The notes under the pieces: model-generated
Databases searched by the model: none
The model's input: the letters and a program-made list of their open reading frames with translations, nothing else
What the model was told of the DNA's origin: nothing
Made by a program: the position numbers and the translations under genes
Shown here: positions 31,819-40,294 of the stretch, one piece after another
Position numbering within the stretch: the first letter of the stretch is position 1
Layout: each line of letters begins with the position of its first letter
NCBI RefSeq assembly: GCF_036013975.1
Contig: NZ_CP107904.1
Span: 5,977,001 to 6,041,000 of the forward strand
Origin: Kitasatospora sp. NBC_00458
GTDB lineage: Bacteria; Actinomycetota; Actinomycetes; Streptomycetales; Streptomycetaceae
DNA: 64,000 nucleotides
Reading direction: 5' to 3'

Positions 31819-32727
31819 TCAGTAGCGCTCCAGGACCGGCGGCTGCGGCGCGGTCGAGCCGGAGAGGCCGAGGGTGGCGTCGTAGGCCTTCTTCCAGTCG
31901 CCGTTGTCCTGGTGGGCCTTGAGCGCGTCGCTGATCGCGTCGCGGAGCGCCTTGTCGTCCTTGTTCAGGCCGACGCCGTAGTTCTCCTTGGTGAACGGCT
32001 TGCCGACGACCTTCAGCTTGGTCGCGTACTTGGAGGCGTAGCCCTTGAGGATGGCGTCGTCGGTGGTGACCGCGTCGACCTCGCCGGACATCAGCTTCTC
32101 GACGCAGGCCGAGTAGGTGTCGAACTGGGTGATCTTCGGCGAGTACTGCTGGATGTTCTTGATCGAGGTGGAGCCGGTGGCGGTGCAGACGTTCTTGCCG
32201 TTGACCGACTCGGGGCCGGTGATGGCGGTGTTGTCGGCCTTCACCAGCAGGTCCTGGCCGGCGACGTAGTACGGGCCGGCGAAGGAGACGGTCTTCTTGC
32301 GCTCGTCGTTGATGCTGTAGGTGCCGACGTAGAAGTCGATCTGGCCGTTGGAGATCGCGGGCTCGCGCTGCGAGGAGACCAGGGTCTGCCACTTGATCTG
32401 CTGCGGGGTGAAGCCGAGGTCGGCGGCGACCATCTTGGCGATCTCGATGTCGAAGCCGCTGCGGTCGCCGGAGGCGAGGTCCTCCCAGCCGAGGAACGGC
32501 TGGTCGGACTTGGCGCCGATGATCAGCTGGCCGCGCTTCTTGGCCGCGGCCAGGGCCGGCGAGTCCAGCTTGACGTCGGTCTTCACGGTGTAGGTGGGCA
32601 GCGCCGGTGCGGCGCTGCCGCCCGCGCTCGCCTTGTCGGCGCCGGGCGTACCGTCCTTCCCGCAGGCGGCGGTGGCGGTGAGCGCGATGGCACAGAGCGC
32701 GACGGCGAGGGTGCGACGAGTCCTCAT
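31819..32727 (-). CDS. gluB: Glutamate-binding lipoprotein GluB
   Basis: A 302-residue extracellular substrate-binding protein of the SBP_bac_3 family. The signal sequence MRTRRTLAVALCAIALTATA ends in a lipobox with Cys 22, so the mature protein is lipid-anchored. The binding domain contains the ligand motif in DRSGFDIEIAKMVAADLG and the second lobe ATGSTSIKNIQQY. ATG 32727 follows AGGAGAG. It delivers glutamate to GluC/GluD. It lies 124 bp downstream of gluA in the same direction. Confidence 0.94.
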   Translation of the reverse strand: MRTRRTLAVALCAIALTATAACGKDGTPGADKASAGGSAAPALPTYTVKTDVKLDSPALAAAKKRGQLIIGAKSDQPFLGWEDLASGDRSGFDIEIAKMVAADLGFTPQQIKWQTLVSSQREPAISNGQIDFYVGTYSINDERKKTVSFAGPYYVAGQDLLVKADNTAITGPESVNGKNVCTATGSTSIKNIQQYSPKITQFDTYSACVEKLMSGEVDAVTTDDAILKGYASKYATKLKVVGKPFTKENYGVGLNKDDKALRDAISDALKAHQDNGDWKKAYDATLGLSGSTAPQPPVLERY

Positions 32728-32851
32728 GAGGGTAGCTCTCCTGGGGCTTGGCCACGGTTCAACCGGGCTCTGGCGGAGGGGAATCCGGGTGCGGGCGGGC
32801 GGACCGGCGACGGCGTGCCCGCCGACGTCGGCCCCGATCCGGCCCGGGGGA

Positions 32852-33625
32852 TCAGTGGTGCAGGATCTTGGAGAGGAAGTCCTTGGCGCGGTCCGAGCGG
32901 GGCGCGGTGAAGAAGGCCTCGGGGGTGTTCTGCTCGACGATCCGGCCGTCGGCCATGAAGAGCACCCGGTTGGCGGCGGAGCGCGCGAAGCCCATCTCGT
33001 GGGTGACGACCACCATGGTCATGCCGTCGGCGGCCAGCCGGCGCATGACCTCCAGCACCTCGTTGATCATCTCGGGGTCGAGCGCCGAGGTGGGCTCGTC
33101 GAAGAGCATCACCTTGGGGTTCATCGCCAGGGCCCGGGCGATCGCGACGCGCTGCTGCTGCCCGCCGGACAGCTGCGCCGGGAACTTGTCGGCCTGCGCG
33201 GCGACGCCGACCCGCTCCAGCAGCTCCCGGGCGGTCCGGACGGCCTGGTCGCGGGCGATGCCCCGGACCTTGACCTGGCCGAGCACCACGTTGTCCAGCA
33301 CGGTCTTGTGCGCGAACAGGTTGAAGCTCTGGAACACCATGCCGACCTCGGCCCGCAGCCGGGCCAGCTCCCGGCCCTCGGCCGGCAGCGGGCGGCCGTC
33401 GATGGAGATCGTGCCGGAGTCGATGGTCTCCAGCCGGTTGATCGTCCGGCAGAGCGTGGACTTGCCCGAGCCGGAGGGGCCGATCAGGACCACCACCTCG
33501 CCCTGGGCGATCTCCAGGTCGATGTCCTGGAGCACGTGCAGTGCGCCGAAGTGCTTGTTCACATTGCGCAGGACCACCAGGGGAGCGGCGTCGGCGCGGG
33601 AGTCCTTGCTGAGGCTCGTGGTCAT
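32852..33625 (-). CDS. gluA: Glutamate ABC transporter ATP-binding protein GluA
   Basis: A 257-residue ATPase with Walker [11 protein letters not shown]-loop [12 protein letters not shown] signature [15 protein letters not shown], Walker [13 protein letters not shown] and the switch His in [10 protein letters not shown]. It belongs to the polar amino acid (GlnQ/HisP) group. The ATG at 33625 is 8 nt after GAGGGAG, and that Shine-Dalgarno sequence lies inside an alternative hairpin. It is the first gene of the importer cluster, divergent from gluR. Confidence 0.95.
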   Translation of the reverse strand: MTTSLSKDSRADAAPLVVLRNVNKHFGALHVLQDIDLEIAQGEVVVLIGPSGSGKSTLCRTINRLETIDSGTISIDGRPLPAEGRELARLRAEVGMVFQSFNLFAHKTVLDNVVLGQVKVRGIARDQAVRTARELLERVGVAAQADKFPAQLSGGQQQRVAIARALAMNPKVMLFDEPTSALDPEMINEVLEVMRRLAADGMTMVVVTHEMGFARSAANRVLFMADGRIVEQNTPEAFFTAPRSDRAKDFLSKILHH

Positions 33626-33633
33626 CGGGCCTG

Positions 33634-33726
33634 CTCCCTCGTGTCGGCCCGAGGGAGACGAACTCCCTTGGGCTGCAATGGTGGTAGGAATCCGAGGGCC
33701 GCGGCCGGCGGAGCCGCGGCCCTCGG
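33634..33726 (-). promoter_or_regulatory. gluA 5' leader with alternative stems around the Shine-Dalgarno
   Basis: On the minus-strand RNA the leader begins with a perfect 14-bp hairpin (33726-33713 with 33705-33692, 7-nt loop). Next, CTCCCTCG (33657-33650) can pair either with CGAGGGAG (33641-33634), which contains the gluA Shine-Dalgarno, or, as CTCCCTCGGGC, with the upstream GCCCAAGGGAG (33673-33663; one A-C mismatch, loop UUCGU). The two pairings exclude each other. No known riboswitch class was recognised. Confidence 0.5.
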
Positions 33727-33733
33727 TGGGCTG

Positions 33734-33763
33734 ACCATAGGAGCGCTGACGGTGTCACGTCAG
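33734..33763 (-). promoter_or_regulatory. gluA promoter with overlapping inverted repeat
   Basis: CTGACG (33763-33758), an 18-bp spacer and TATGGT (33739-33734) predict a start near 33727, an A on the minus strand. A 7-bp inverted repeat with a 6-nt spacer (33745-33764, arms GCTGACG and CGTCAGC) covers the -35 and is a candidate operator for GluR or another regulator. Confidence 0.55.
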
Positions 33764-34064
33764 CCGATCTGAGCGGAACTTGAGCATCACGATCCGGCCA
33801 CGCGCCGGGCGCGGGCTGTTCACCGGCGCCCGGTACGGGCACAGTGACAACGTCCGGCGGCCCCGGTGACGGCCCCCGCGGGCCGCGGTGACGGCGGGCA
33901 CCCGCCCCGGAGCACCCCGTCCCGCCCGGTCCCGGCGGGTGGCCGAGCCTGGCGTCCGGGCCCCGGCTGGCCCATACTGCGCAGGACCGGGACCTGCCCG
34001 GCAGGGGGCCGTGACGACCACGAGAGGACCCCCGGGAACGTGGGGGAGAGGAGGAGAAACCGAG
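33764..34064. promoter_or_regulatory. Rest of the gluA-gluR divergent gap
   Basis: About 300 bp without a supported gene. CATACT (33973-33978) is a possible -10 for gluR, and GAGGAGGAG just before its ATG is the ribosome-binding site. I saw no further clear repeats. Confidence 0.35.
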
Positions 34065-34820
34065 ATGCGACTACTGCTCGTCGAGGACGACGAACGCGTG
34101 GCCGCGGCCCTCGTCGCGGTACTGGGCCGGCACGGCTTCCAGGTCAGGCACGCCCGCAGCGGCCACGAGGCGCTCGACGCGCTGGTGCCCGACGGCAACG
34201 AGCCCTACCGGGTCGTCCTGCTCGACCTCGGACTGCCCGACCGCGACGGCTTCGAGGTCTGCAGCCGGATCAGGGCCGGCAGCGGCGTACCCGTGATCAT
34301 GGTCACCGCCCGCGCCGACATCCGCTCCCGCATCCACGGCCTCAACCTCGGCGCCGACGACTACGTCACCAAGCCCTACGACATGGGCGAGCTGCTCGCC
34401 CGGATCCACGCCGTGGCCCGCCGCGGCGCCGCGCCCGCCGCCGTCGCCGTCCCCGCGCCGGACACCGTGCCGCAGCAGCGCGGCCCGCTGGAGTCCCGCG
34501 GCATCGTCATCGACCGCGAGCGCCGCCGGGTCAGCGTGGACGGCCGGGACGTGCCGCTCACCCGCAAGGAGTTCGACCTGCTGGCGCTGCTCGCCCAGAG
34601 CCCCGGCGTCGTCTACCGCCGCGAGCAGATCTTCAGCGAGGTCTGGCGCAGCGGCTGGGAGGGCAACGGCCGCACCCTGGAGGTGCACATCGGCTCGCTG
34701 CGCACCAAGCTCGCCCTGCCCGGCCTGGTCGAGGCCGTCCGGGGCGTCGGCTACCGGCTGATCCCCGAGTGCCCGGCCACCGCGGCCGACACGCCGCCCC
34801 CGGCCCGCGCGGAGCACTGA
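34065..34820 (+). CDS. gluR: GluR, OmpR-family response regulator
   Basis: A 251-residue regulator. The receiver (residues 1-120) has LLVEDDERV, phospho-acceptor Asp in VVLLDLGLPDRDGFEV, the conserved Thr in IMVTARAD and Lys in YVTKPYDMGE. After an Ala/Pro linker, the winged-helix DNA-binding domain (about 150-240) has LTRKEFDLLALLAQSPGVVY and a C-terminal RGVGYRL. In S. coelicolor, GluR-GluK senses glutamate and is needed for induction of the divergently transcribed gluABCD, the same arrangement as here. The ATG at 34065 follows GAGGAGGAGA. Confidence 0.9.
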   Translation: MRLLLVEDDERVAAALVAVLGRHGFQVRHARSGHEALDALVPDGNEPYRVVLLDLGLPDRDGFEVCSRIRAGSGVPVIMVTARADIRSRIHGLNLGADDYVTKPYDMGELLARIHAVARRGAAPAAVAVPAPDTVPQQRGPLESRGIVIDRERRRVSVDGRDVPLTRKEFDLLALLAQSPGVVYRREQIFSEVWRSGWEGNGRTLEVHIGSLRTKLALPGLVEAVRGVGYRLIPECPATAADTPPPARAEH

Positions 34821-34826
34821 CCGCAC

Positions 34827-36266
34827 GTGCGCACCCGCCTCCTCGGCATCCTGATCGCGCTGATGCTGTGCGTCCTCGCCGCGCTCGGGATGCCGCTCGC
34901 CGCGGCCGTCGCGGCCGCCGAGCAGAGCCGGGTGGTGGTCGACCGGCTGGACGACGCCGCCCGGTTCGCCCAGGACCTGCCCACCTCGGGCGTCTCCGGC
35001 CTGGAGTCCGCGCTCAAGGGCGACCCGCAGCCGGCCCCCGGCGACCTCAGCCGCCGGCACGCCCTCGGCAACGAGGTGGTGCGCTACCACGAGCTGTACG
35101 GGGTGCGGATCGGCATCTTCCAGCGGGACGGCCTGCCGATCGCGGTCGCCCCGGCCGGCTGGCGGGTGCCCGCCGGGGGCTGGGCCGAGCAGGCCTTCCA
35201 GGAGGCGCTCGACGGGCGGCGCAGCCACAACCCGCCGCAGGTCTGGCCGTGGACCCCGGACCGCACGCTCACCGTCGCGACCCCGGTGGTCCGGGACGGC
35301 GACGTCGTCGCGGTGGTCCTCAGCGAGTCCCCGACCGGCGCGCTGCGCACCCGGGTCCTGCACCGCTGGCTGGTGATCGGGGCCGGCGAGGCGGCCGCGA
35401 TGATCGTCGCGGTGCTGCTGGCCGTCCGGCTCACCGAGTGGGTGCTGCGCCCCGTCCGCACCCTGGACCGGGCCACCCACGACATCGCCACCGGCCGGAT
35501 GAACGCCCGTGTCGCGTCCGGCGGGGGGCCGCCCGAGCTGCAGCGGCTGGCCCGCTCCTTCAACGAGATGGCCGACCACGTGGTGCTCGCCCTCGACCAG
35601 CAGAAGGCCTTCGTCGCGGACGCCTCGCACCAGCTGCGCAACCCGCTGGCGGCGCTCCTGCTCCGGGTCGAGGTGCTGGGCCTGGAGCTTCCCGAGGGGC
35701 ACGAGGAGGAGCTCGGCGGGGTCCGCGAGGAGGGCGCCCGGCTGGCCCGGGTGCTGGACGACCTGCTCGGACTGGCCACCGCCGAGCACGCCCGCCCCGA
35801 GCCGGAGCCGACCGACCTCGCCGCGCTCACCCTGGCCCGGGCCGACGCCTGGCGGCCGGTGGCCCGGCTGCGCGGGATCGAGCTGGCCTGGGAGGGTCCG
35901 GCCCTGGCGCTCGGCCTGGCCGACCCGATCGGCTTCGGCTCCGCGCTGGACGCGGTGGTCGACAACGCGATCAAGTTCGGGCCGGAGGGGAGCCGGGTCC
36001 GGGTGCTGGTCGCGGTGCGGCGGGACGAGGTCGCGGTGACCGTCTCGGACCAGGGACCGGGGCTCACCGAGGAGGAGCTGGCCCGCGCGGGCGACCGGTT
36101 CTGGCGCAGCGCGCGCCACCAGAACGTGGACGGCTCGGGCCTGGGGCTGTCGATCGCCCGGACCCTGCTGCAGGCGGCGGGCGGCTCGCTCACCTTCGGC
36201 GCGGTCGTGCCGTCCGGGCTCGCGGTGACCCTCGCGGTGCCGCGGGCGGCCCGGAAGGCTCCCTAG
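34827..36266 (+). CDS. gluK: GluK, sensor histidine kinase
   Basis: A 479-residue membrane kinase. Transmembrane helix 1 is at residues about 5-30, an extracellular sensor domain at about 31-175, helix 2 at about 180-205, then HAMP (about 205-255), HisKA with FVADASHQLRNPL (phospho-acceptor His near 270), and HATPase_c (N-box DAVVDNAIKFG, G1 SDQGPGL, G2 GSGLGLSIA). The H-box has Gln instead of the usual Glu after His (SHQLRNP), as in several actinobacterial kinases. GTG 34827 lies 6 nt after the gluR stop with no ribosome-binding site of its own, indicating coupled translation. Confidence 0.9.
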   Translation: MRTRLLGILIALMLCVLAALGMPLAAAVAAAEQSRVVVDRLDDAARFAQDLPTSGVSGLESALKGDPQPAPGDLSRRHALGNEVVRYHELYGVRIGIFQRDGLPIAVAPAGWRVPAGGWAEQAFQEALDGRRSHNPPQVWPWTPDRTLTVATPVVRDGDVVAVVLSESPTGALRTRVLHRWLVIGAGEAAAMIVAVLLAVRLTEWVLRPVRTLDRATHDIATGRMNARVASGGGPPELQRLARSFNEMADHVVLALDQQKAFVADASHQLRNPLAALLLRVEVLGLELPEGHEEELGGVREEGARLARVLDDLLGLATAEHARPEPEPTDLAALTLARADAWRPVARLRGIELAWEGPALALGLADPIGFGSALDAVVDNAIKFGPEGSRVRVLVAVRRDEVAVTVSDQGPGLTEEELARAGDRFWRSARHQNVDGSGLGLSIARTLLQAAGGSLTFGAVVPSGLAVTLAVPRAARKAP

Positions 36267-36308
36267 GCCGGGCTCCCCAGGGCTGGATCGCCGCCGCCCC
36301 GCCCGTCC

Positions 36309-36326
36309 GGCCGGGGCGCCCCGGCC
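36309..36326. terminator. Bidirectional terminator between gluK and the TAXI gene
   Basis: GGCCGGGGCGCCCCGGCC is a perfect 18-nt palindrome that folds into a 7-bp stem with a 4-nt loop. It lies between convergent genes. Confidence 0.55.
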
Positions 36327-36354
36327 GTCGCCGGAGGGCCTTTGCCGACACGCC

Positions 36355-37374
36355 CTACGGCTTGACCGAGCGGTAGTAGCGCATCGCGCCCTCGTGCAGC
36401 GGGAGCGGGTCGGTGTAGACGGCGGTGCGCAGGTCGACCAGCTGGGCGGCGTGCACCTGGGAGCCGATCTGGTCGCGGCTGTCTATCACCGCCCTGGTCA
36501 TGCCCTGGACCAGGTCCTCGTCGACGTCGGCCCGGGTGATCAGCAGGTTGGGGACGGCCACGGTGGCCACCGCTTCGCGGGGCTCGGCGCCCGGGTAGGT
36601 GCCCTTCGGCATGGTGGCCGCCCGGTAGGCGTCGGTGCCGCCGCCCTCCACCTTGTGGATCGCCTCGGCGAGGTCGCCGAGCGGCACGATCCGGATCCGG
36701 ACGTGCTCGGACAGGTCGGTCAGCGCGCTGGTCGGCAGGCCGCCGGACCAGAAGAACGCGTCCAGCTGGCCGGCCCGCAGCTGGTCGGCGGCGTCGCCCA
36801 CGCCCAGGGGCGCGGGCTTGATGTCGCGGTCCGGGTCCAGGCCGGCGGCGGCCAGCAGCCGCCTGGTGACCAGGTTGACCCCGGAGAGCGACTGGCCCAC
36901 GCCGACCCGCAGCCCCTTGAGGTCGGCCGTCCGGCGCACCGGCGAGGAGGCCGGGACGACCAGCTGGAGGTAGTCGTCGTAGAGCCGGGCGATCGCCCGC
37001 AGCCTCTCCCGGCCCGGGCCCGAGTACTGGGCGACGGCGTCGGCGGTCGCGATCGCGAAGTCGTCCCGCCCGTCGGTCACCCGGGCGAGGTTGTCGATCG
37101 ACCCCTCCGAGTTGTCCAGCCGCAGCCGCACCCCCGGCATCGCCTTGGCGACGTGGGTCTCCAGCAGCTGGCCGTACCGGTCGTACACCCCGCGCTTCAC
37201 CCCGGTCGCGAGACCGGTGTCACCCCGCGGGTACCCGGGCGAGCGGCTCTCCGAGAGCCACCAGCCGCCGAGGCCCGCCGCCACCAGCACCAGCACCAGC
37301 AGGACCCGCCAGAGCGGACGGTGGGAAGCCGTCCGGACGGCGGCGCCGAGGCGGGAGGGGGTGTCGGGGGTCAT
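36355..37374 (-). CDS. TAXI-family solute-binding protein, orphan
   Basis: A 339-residue protein with one N-terminal hydrophobic segment (residues about 22-40, LWRVLLVLVLVAAGLGGWWL) that lacks a lipobox and may remain as an anchor. The rest matches TAXI (TRAP-associated extracytoplasmic immunogenic) proteins: TGVKRGVYDRYGQLL, the SEGSIDNLARV loop, DDFAIATADAVAQY, GLRVGVGQSLSGVN and DAFFWSGGLPTSAL. TAXI proteins bind small carboxylates such as glutamate for TRAP transporters, but no TRAP membrane subunit is encoded nearby. Its position next to gluK suggests a sensing accessory role; that is inference. ATG 37374. Confidence 0.87.
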   Translation of the reverse strand: MTPDTPSRLGAAVRTASHRPLWRVLLVLVLVAAGLGGWWLSESRSPGYPRGDTGLATGVKRGVYDRYGQLLETHVAKAMPGVRLRLDNSEGSIDNLARVTDGRDDFAIATADAVAQYSGPGRERLRAIARLYDDYLQLVVPASSPVRRTADLKGLRVGVGQSLSGVNLVTRRLLAAAGLDPDRDIKPAPLGVGDAADQLRAGQLDAFFWSGGLPTSALTDLSEHVRIRIVPLGDLAEAIHKVEGGGTDAYRAATMPKGTYPGAEPREAVATVAVPNLLITRADVDEDLVQGMTRAVIDSRDQIGSQVHAAQLVDLRTAVYTDPLPLHEGAMRYYRSVKP

Positions 37375-37435
37375 GCAGGGATAGTGCCAGGCTCACGGGG
37401 CGAACGGGAGGGGAAAAGTCGTTCGCGGCTGCCCG

Positions 37436-37441
37436 TACTCT
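37436..37441 (+). promoter_or_regulatory. -10 hexamer of miaB, probably leaderless
   Basis: TACTCT ends 6 nt before the GTG at 37448, and no Shine-Dalgarno sequence is present. The spacing places the transcript start at the start codon. Confidence 0.45.
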
Positions 37442-37447
37442 GGACGG

Positions 37448-38947
37448 GTGAGTGGTGACAGCGGATCGAAGAGCTACAGGGTCGTCACGTACGGCTGCCA
37501 GATGAACGTCCACGACTCCGAGCGGCTCTCGGGCCTGCTGGAGGACGCCGGGTACGTGAAGGCCGGGCAGGACGGTGACCCCGACCTGGTCGTGTTCAAC
37601 ACCTGCGCGGTGCGGGAGAACGCCGACAACAAGCTGTACGGCAACCTCGGGCAGCTGGCGCCCGTCAAGACCCGCCACAAGGGCATGCAGATCGCCGTCG
37701 GCGGCTGCCTGGCCCAGAAGGACCGCGACACCATCGTCCGGAAGGCCCCCTGGGTCGACGTGGTGTTCGGCACCCACAACATCGGGCACCTGCCGGCGCT
37801 GCTGGAGCGGGCCGCGGTCGAGCGCAAGGCCCAGGTCGAGATCCTGGAGTCGCTGGAGACCTTCCCCTCCACCCTGCCCACCCGCCGCGAGTCCGCGTAC
37901 GCCGCGTGGGTCGCGATCTCGGTCGGCTGCAACAACACCTGCACCTTCTGCATCGTCCCTGCGCTGCGCGGCAAGGAGGAGGACCGCCGCCCCGGCGACG
38001 TCCTCGCCGAGATCGAGGCGCTGGTCGACGAGGGCGTCATCGAGGTCACCCTGCTCGGCCAGAACGTCAACGCCTACGGCTCCGACCTGGGCGACCGCGA
38101 GGCCTTCTCCAAGCTGCTGCGCGCCGCCGGTCAGATCGAGGGCCTGGAGCGGATCCGCTTCACCTCGCCGCACCCGCGCGACTTCACCGACGACGTGATC
38201 GCCGCGATGGCCGAGACCCCGAACGTGATGCACCAGCTGCACATGCCGCTGCAGTCGGGCTCGGACACGGTGCTCAAGGCGATGCGCCGCTCGTACCGGC
38301 AGGAGCGCTTCCTCGGCATCATCCGCAAGGTGAGGGAGGCGATGCCGGACGCCGCCATCTCCACCGACATCATCGTGGGCTTCCCCGGCGAGACCGAGGA
38401 GGACTTCGAGCAGACCATGCACACGGTCCGCGAGGCGCGCTTCACCAACGCGTTCACGTTCCAGTACTCCAAGCGCCCGGGGACCCCGGCCGCCGACATG
38501 GCGGACCAGATCCCGAAGGCCGTCGTCCAGGCCCGCTACGACCGGCTGATCGCCCTCCAGGAGGAGATCTCCTGGGACGAGAACAAGAAGCAGGTCGGCC
38601 GCACCCTGGAGGTCCTGGTCGCCGAGGGCGAGGGCAAGAAGGACGACCGGACCGACCGGCTCTCCGGCCGCGCCCCCGACAACCGGCTGGTCCACTTCAC
38701 CCGCCCGTCGGAGCCGGTCCGCCCCGGTGACATGGTCACGGTGGAGATCACCTACGCGGCCCCGCACCACCTGCTGGCCGAGGGCCCGACCCTCGCGGTG
38801 CGCCGCACCCGGGCCGGGGACGCCTGGGAGAAGCGCCAGGCCAAGCCCGCCGCCAAGCCGGCCGGCGTGATGCTGGGCCTGCCGTCCATCGGCGCCCCGG
38901 CGGCGCTGCCGCTCGCCGCCCCGGCGGGCGGCTGCTGCGGCGACTGA
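37448..38947 (+). CDS. miaB: tRNA-2-methylthio-N6-isopentenyladenosine synthase MiaB
   Basis: A 499-residue radical-SAM methylthiotransferase that converts i6A37 of tRNA, made by MiaA, to ms2i6A37. The UPF0004 domain has [26 protein letters not shown] and VGGCLAQKD; the radical-SAM motif is [11 protein letters not shown] near residue 160; later motifs are [10 protein letters not shown] and [20 protein letters not shown] domain ends near residue 465, and an Ala/Pro tail ending GGCCGD follows. miaA lies about 1.35 kb downstream, so both steps of this A37 modification are clustered. GTG start supported by a -10 hexamer at leaderless distance. Confidence 0.96.
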   Translation: MSGDSGSKSYRVVTYGCQMNVHDSERLSGLLEDAGYVKAGQDGDPDLVVFNTCAVRENADNKLYGNLGQLAPVKTRHKGMQIAVGGCLAQKDRDTIVRKAPWVDVVFGTHNIGHLPALLERAAVERKAQVEILESLETFPSTLPTRRESAYAAWVAISVGCNNTCTFCIVPALRGKEEDRRPGDVLAEIEALVDEGVIEVTLLGQNVNAYGSDLGDREAFSKLLRAAGQIEGLERIRFTSPHPRDFTDDVIAAMAETPNVMHQLHMPLQSGSDTVLKAMRRSYRQERFLGIIRKVREAMPDAAISTDIIVGFPGETEEDFEQTMHTVREARFTNAFTFQYSKRPGTPAADMADQIPKAVVQARYDRLIALQEEISWDENKKQVGRTLEVLVAEGEGKKDDRTDRLSGRAPDNRLVHFTRPSEPVRPGDMVTVEITYAAPHHLLAEGPTLAVRRTRAGDAWEKRQAKPAAKPAGVMLGLPSIGAPAALPLAAPAGGCCGD

Positions 38948-38962
38948 CCGCGCTGATCGGCG

Positions 38963-39001
38963 GGGCGGCCCGGCGGGACCACGGATCCGGCCGGGCCGCC
39001 C
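38963..39001 (+). terminator. Terminator after miaB
   Basis: GGGCGGCCCGGC (38963-38974) pairs perfectly with GCCGGGCCGCCC (38990-39001), a 12-bp stem with a 15-nt loop, 16 nt after the miaB stop. Confidence 0.65.
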
Positions 39002-39025
39002 GCGTTGTTCGTTACAGTGATCCAC

Positions 39026-39724
39026 ATGCTGGTTGCCGCCGCCGTCTGCCCCTGCCCGCCGCTGCTCGTCCCGGAGGTCGCCGCCGGGGCGGCCGCCGAG
39101 CTGGAGCCGCTCCGCGCGGCCTGCGACGAGGCGGTGGCGGCGGTGCTCGCCGCCGCACCGGACCTCCTCGTGGTGGTCGGCACCGGGCCCGAGGCCGAGG
39201 TGTGGACCGAGGGCGGGGCCGGTTCCTTCCACCGGTACGGGGTGCCGCTGGTGGCCGCGCTGCCGGGCGGCCGGGCCGAGGGGCCCGAGCTCGCGCCCGC
39301 GCTGACCGTGGGCGCCTGGCTGCTGCAGCGGGCCGGGGTGACCCTGCCGACGCACGCCTGCGCGGTGCCCGCGGACGCGCCCGCCGACCGGATGCTCGGG
39401 CTGGGCCAGGGCCTGGCCGGGCTGGCCGACCGGGTCGGGCTGATCGTGATGGGGGACGGCAGCGCCTGCCGGTCGCTGAAGGCGCCCGGCTACCTGGACG
39501 AGCGGGCCGAGGGGTTCGACGCCGCGCTGGCGCGGGCGCTGGGCTCGGCGGACACGGCGGCGCTGGCCGCGTTGGACGCGGAGCTGGCCGCCGAGCTGAA
39601 GGCCGAGGGGCGGGCGCCCTGGCAGGTGCTGGCCGGCGCCGCCGAGGGGGTCGGCCTGACCGCGCGGCTGGGCTACCAGGACGCGCCGTACGGGGTCGGG
39701 TACCTGGTCGCCGACTGGAGCTGA
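39026..39724 (+). CDS. Class III extradiol dioxygenase-like (LigB/DODA-type) protein
   Basis: A 232-residue protein. The N-terminus MLVAAAVCPCPPLLVPEVAAG and the segments LLVVVGTGPEAEVW and GLIVMGDGSACRSLKAPGYLDERAEGFD resemble the actinobacterial LigB-like family found near miaA/miaB. Classical class III dioxygenases bind Fe(II) with two His near the N-terminus; the N-terminal CPCPP here has no such pair, so catalytic dioxygenase activity is doubtful. Function unknown. ATG 39026; TACAGT (39013-39018) ends 7 nt before it, so the gene may be leaderless. Confidence 0.72.
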   Translation: MLVAAAVCPCPPLLVPEVAAGAAAELEPLRAACDEAVAAVLAAAPDLLVVVGTGPEAEVWTEGGAGSFHRYGVPLVAALPGGRAEGPELAPALTVGAWLLQRAGVTLPTHACAVPADAPADRMLGLGQGLAGLADRVGLIVMGDGSACRSLKAPGYLDERAEGFDAALARALGSADTAALAALDAELAAELKAEGRAPWQVLAGAAEGVGLTARLGYQDAPYGVGYLVADWS

Positions 39725-39778
39725 GCCCCCGGCCTGGTGGAGCCGGTCGGGCTCGGGCTGCCCCGGGCCGTGGCGGCC

Positions 39779-39812
39779 CCCGGCGGCCCGAGCCGGGCCC
39801 GGGGCCGCCGGG
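39779..39812. terminator. Bidirectional terminator
   Basis: CCCGGCGGCCC (39779-39789) pairs with GGGCCGCCGGG (39802-39812), an 11-bp stem between the convergent dioxygenase-like and antitoxin-family genes. Confidence 0.6.
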
Positions 39813-39829
39813 TCGGGCCGCCGGACCGG

Positions 39830-40096
39830 TCAGACCGCCGGCCCCTGGGGACCGCCGTTCGGGGGCGTGCCGGGACCGGCCGTCGGGGGCTTGTGGGCGA
39901 AGTCGTCGACCGCGCCCTTGGCCTTGCTGGTGCCGTTCTCGATCTTCTCCGAGTACTTGCCCTTGGTGGCCTTGTCGATCGCACCGCCGGCCTTGTCGAC
40001 CGCGTTCTCGATCTGCCCGCTGTGCTTGCCGGCGAACTCGCTGGCCTTGCCCTTGAGCTCCCCGGCCTTGCCCTTGAGGTTGTCCATCAGGCCCAT
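39830..40096 (-). CDS. Small antitoxin-family (MT0933-like) protein
   Basis: An 88-residue, Lys/Ala/Gly-rich helical protein: MGLMDNLKGKAGELKGKASE, then a core with IENAVDKAGGAIDKATKGKYSEKIE. It matches the MT0933-like antitoxin family (PF14013 type), whose members share the KGKYSDKI-like core. No toxin gene lies beside it, so a toxin-antitoxin role is not supported locally; such proteins also resemble CsbD-type stress proteins. ATG 40096 is preceded by GAAGGTG; GTG 40099 is also possible. It ends in a Pro/Gly tail. Confidence 0.75.
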   Translation of the reverse strand: MGLMDNLKGKAGELKGKASEFAGKHSGQIENAVDKAGGAIDKATKGKYSEKIENGTSKAKGAVDDFAHKPPTAGPGTPPNGGPQGPAV

Positions 40097-40282
40097 CACG
40101 CCTCACCTTCTCTCGTTGTCACTCTCACAACGTCCGTCACGGGCGAACCGTTCGCAACGGCTCGATCCGGCCGCAAACCGGCACAACGGACGCAAGCGGA
40201 GCCAAGCGGGCGCAAAGGGTCGCGCGGCCGCCCGATCGGCGGGGCCGGCCGGGCGGGGCCGCCGGCGGGTCGGCGCTTTTGG

Positions 40283-40288
40283 CAGACT
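40283..40288 (+). promoter_or_regulatory. -10 hexamer of miaA, probably leaderless
   Basis: CAGACT ends 6 nt before the GTG at 40295. The same hexamer at the same distance precedes the AI-2E family gene at 22851. Confidence 0.4.
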
Positions 40289-40294
40289 TGACCG

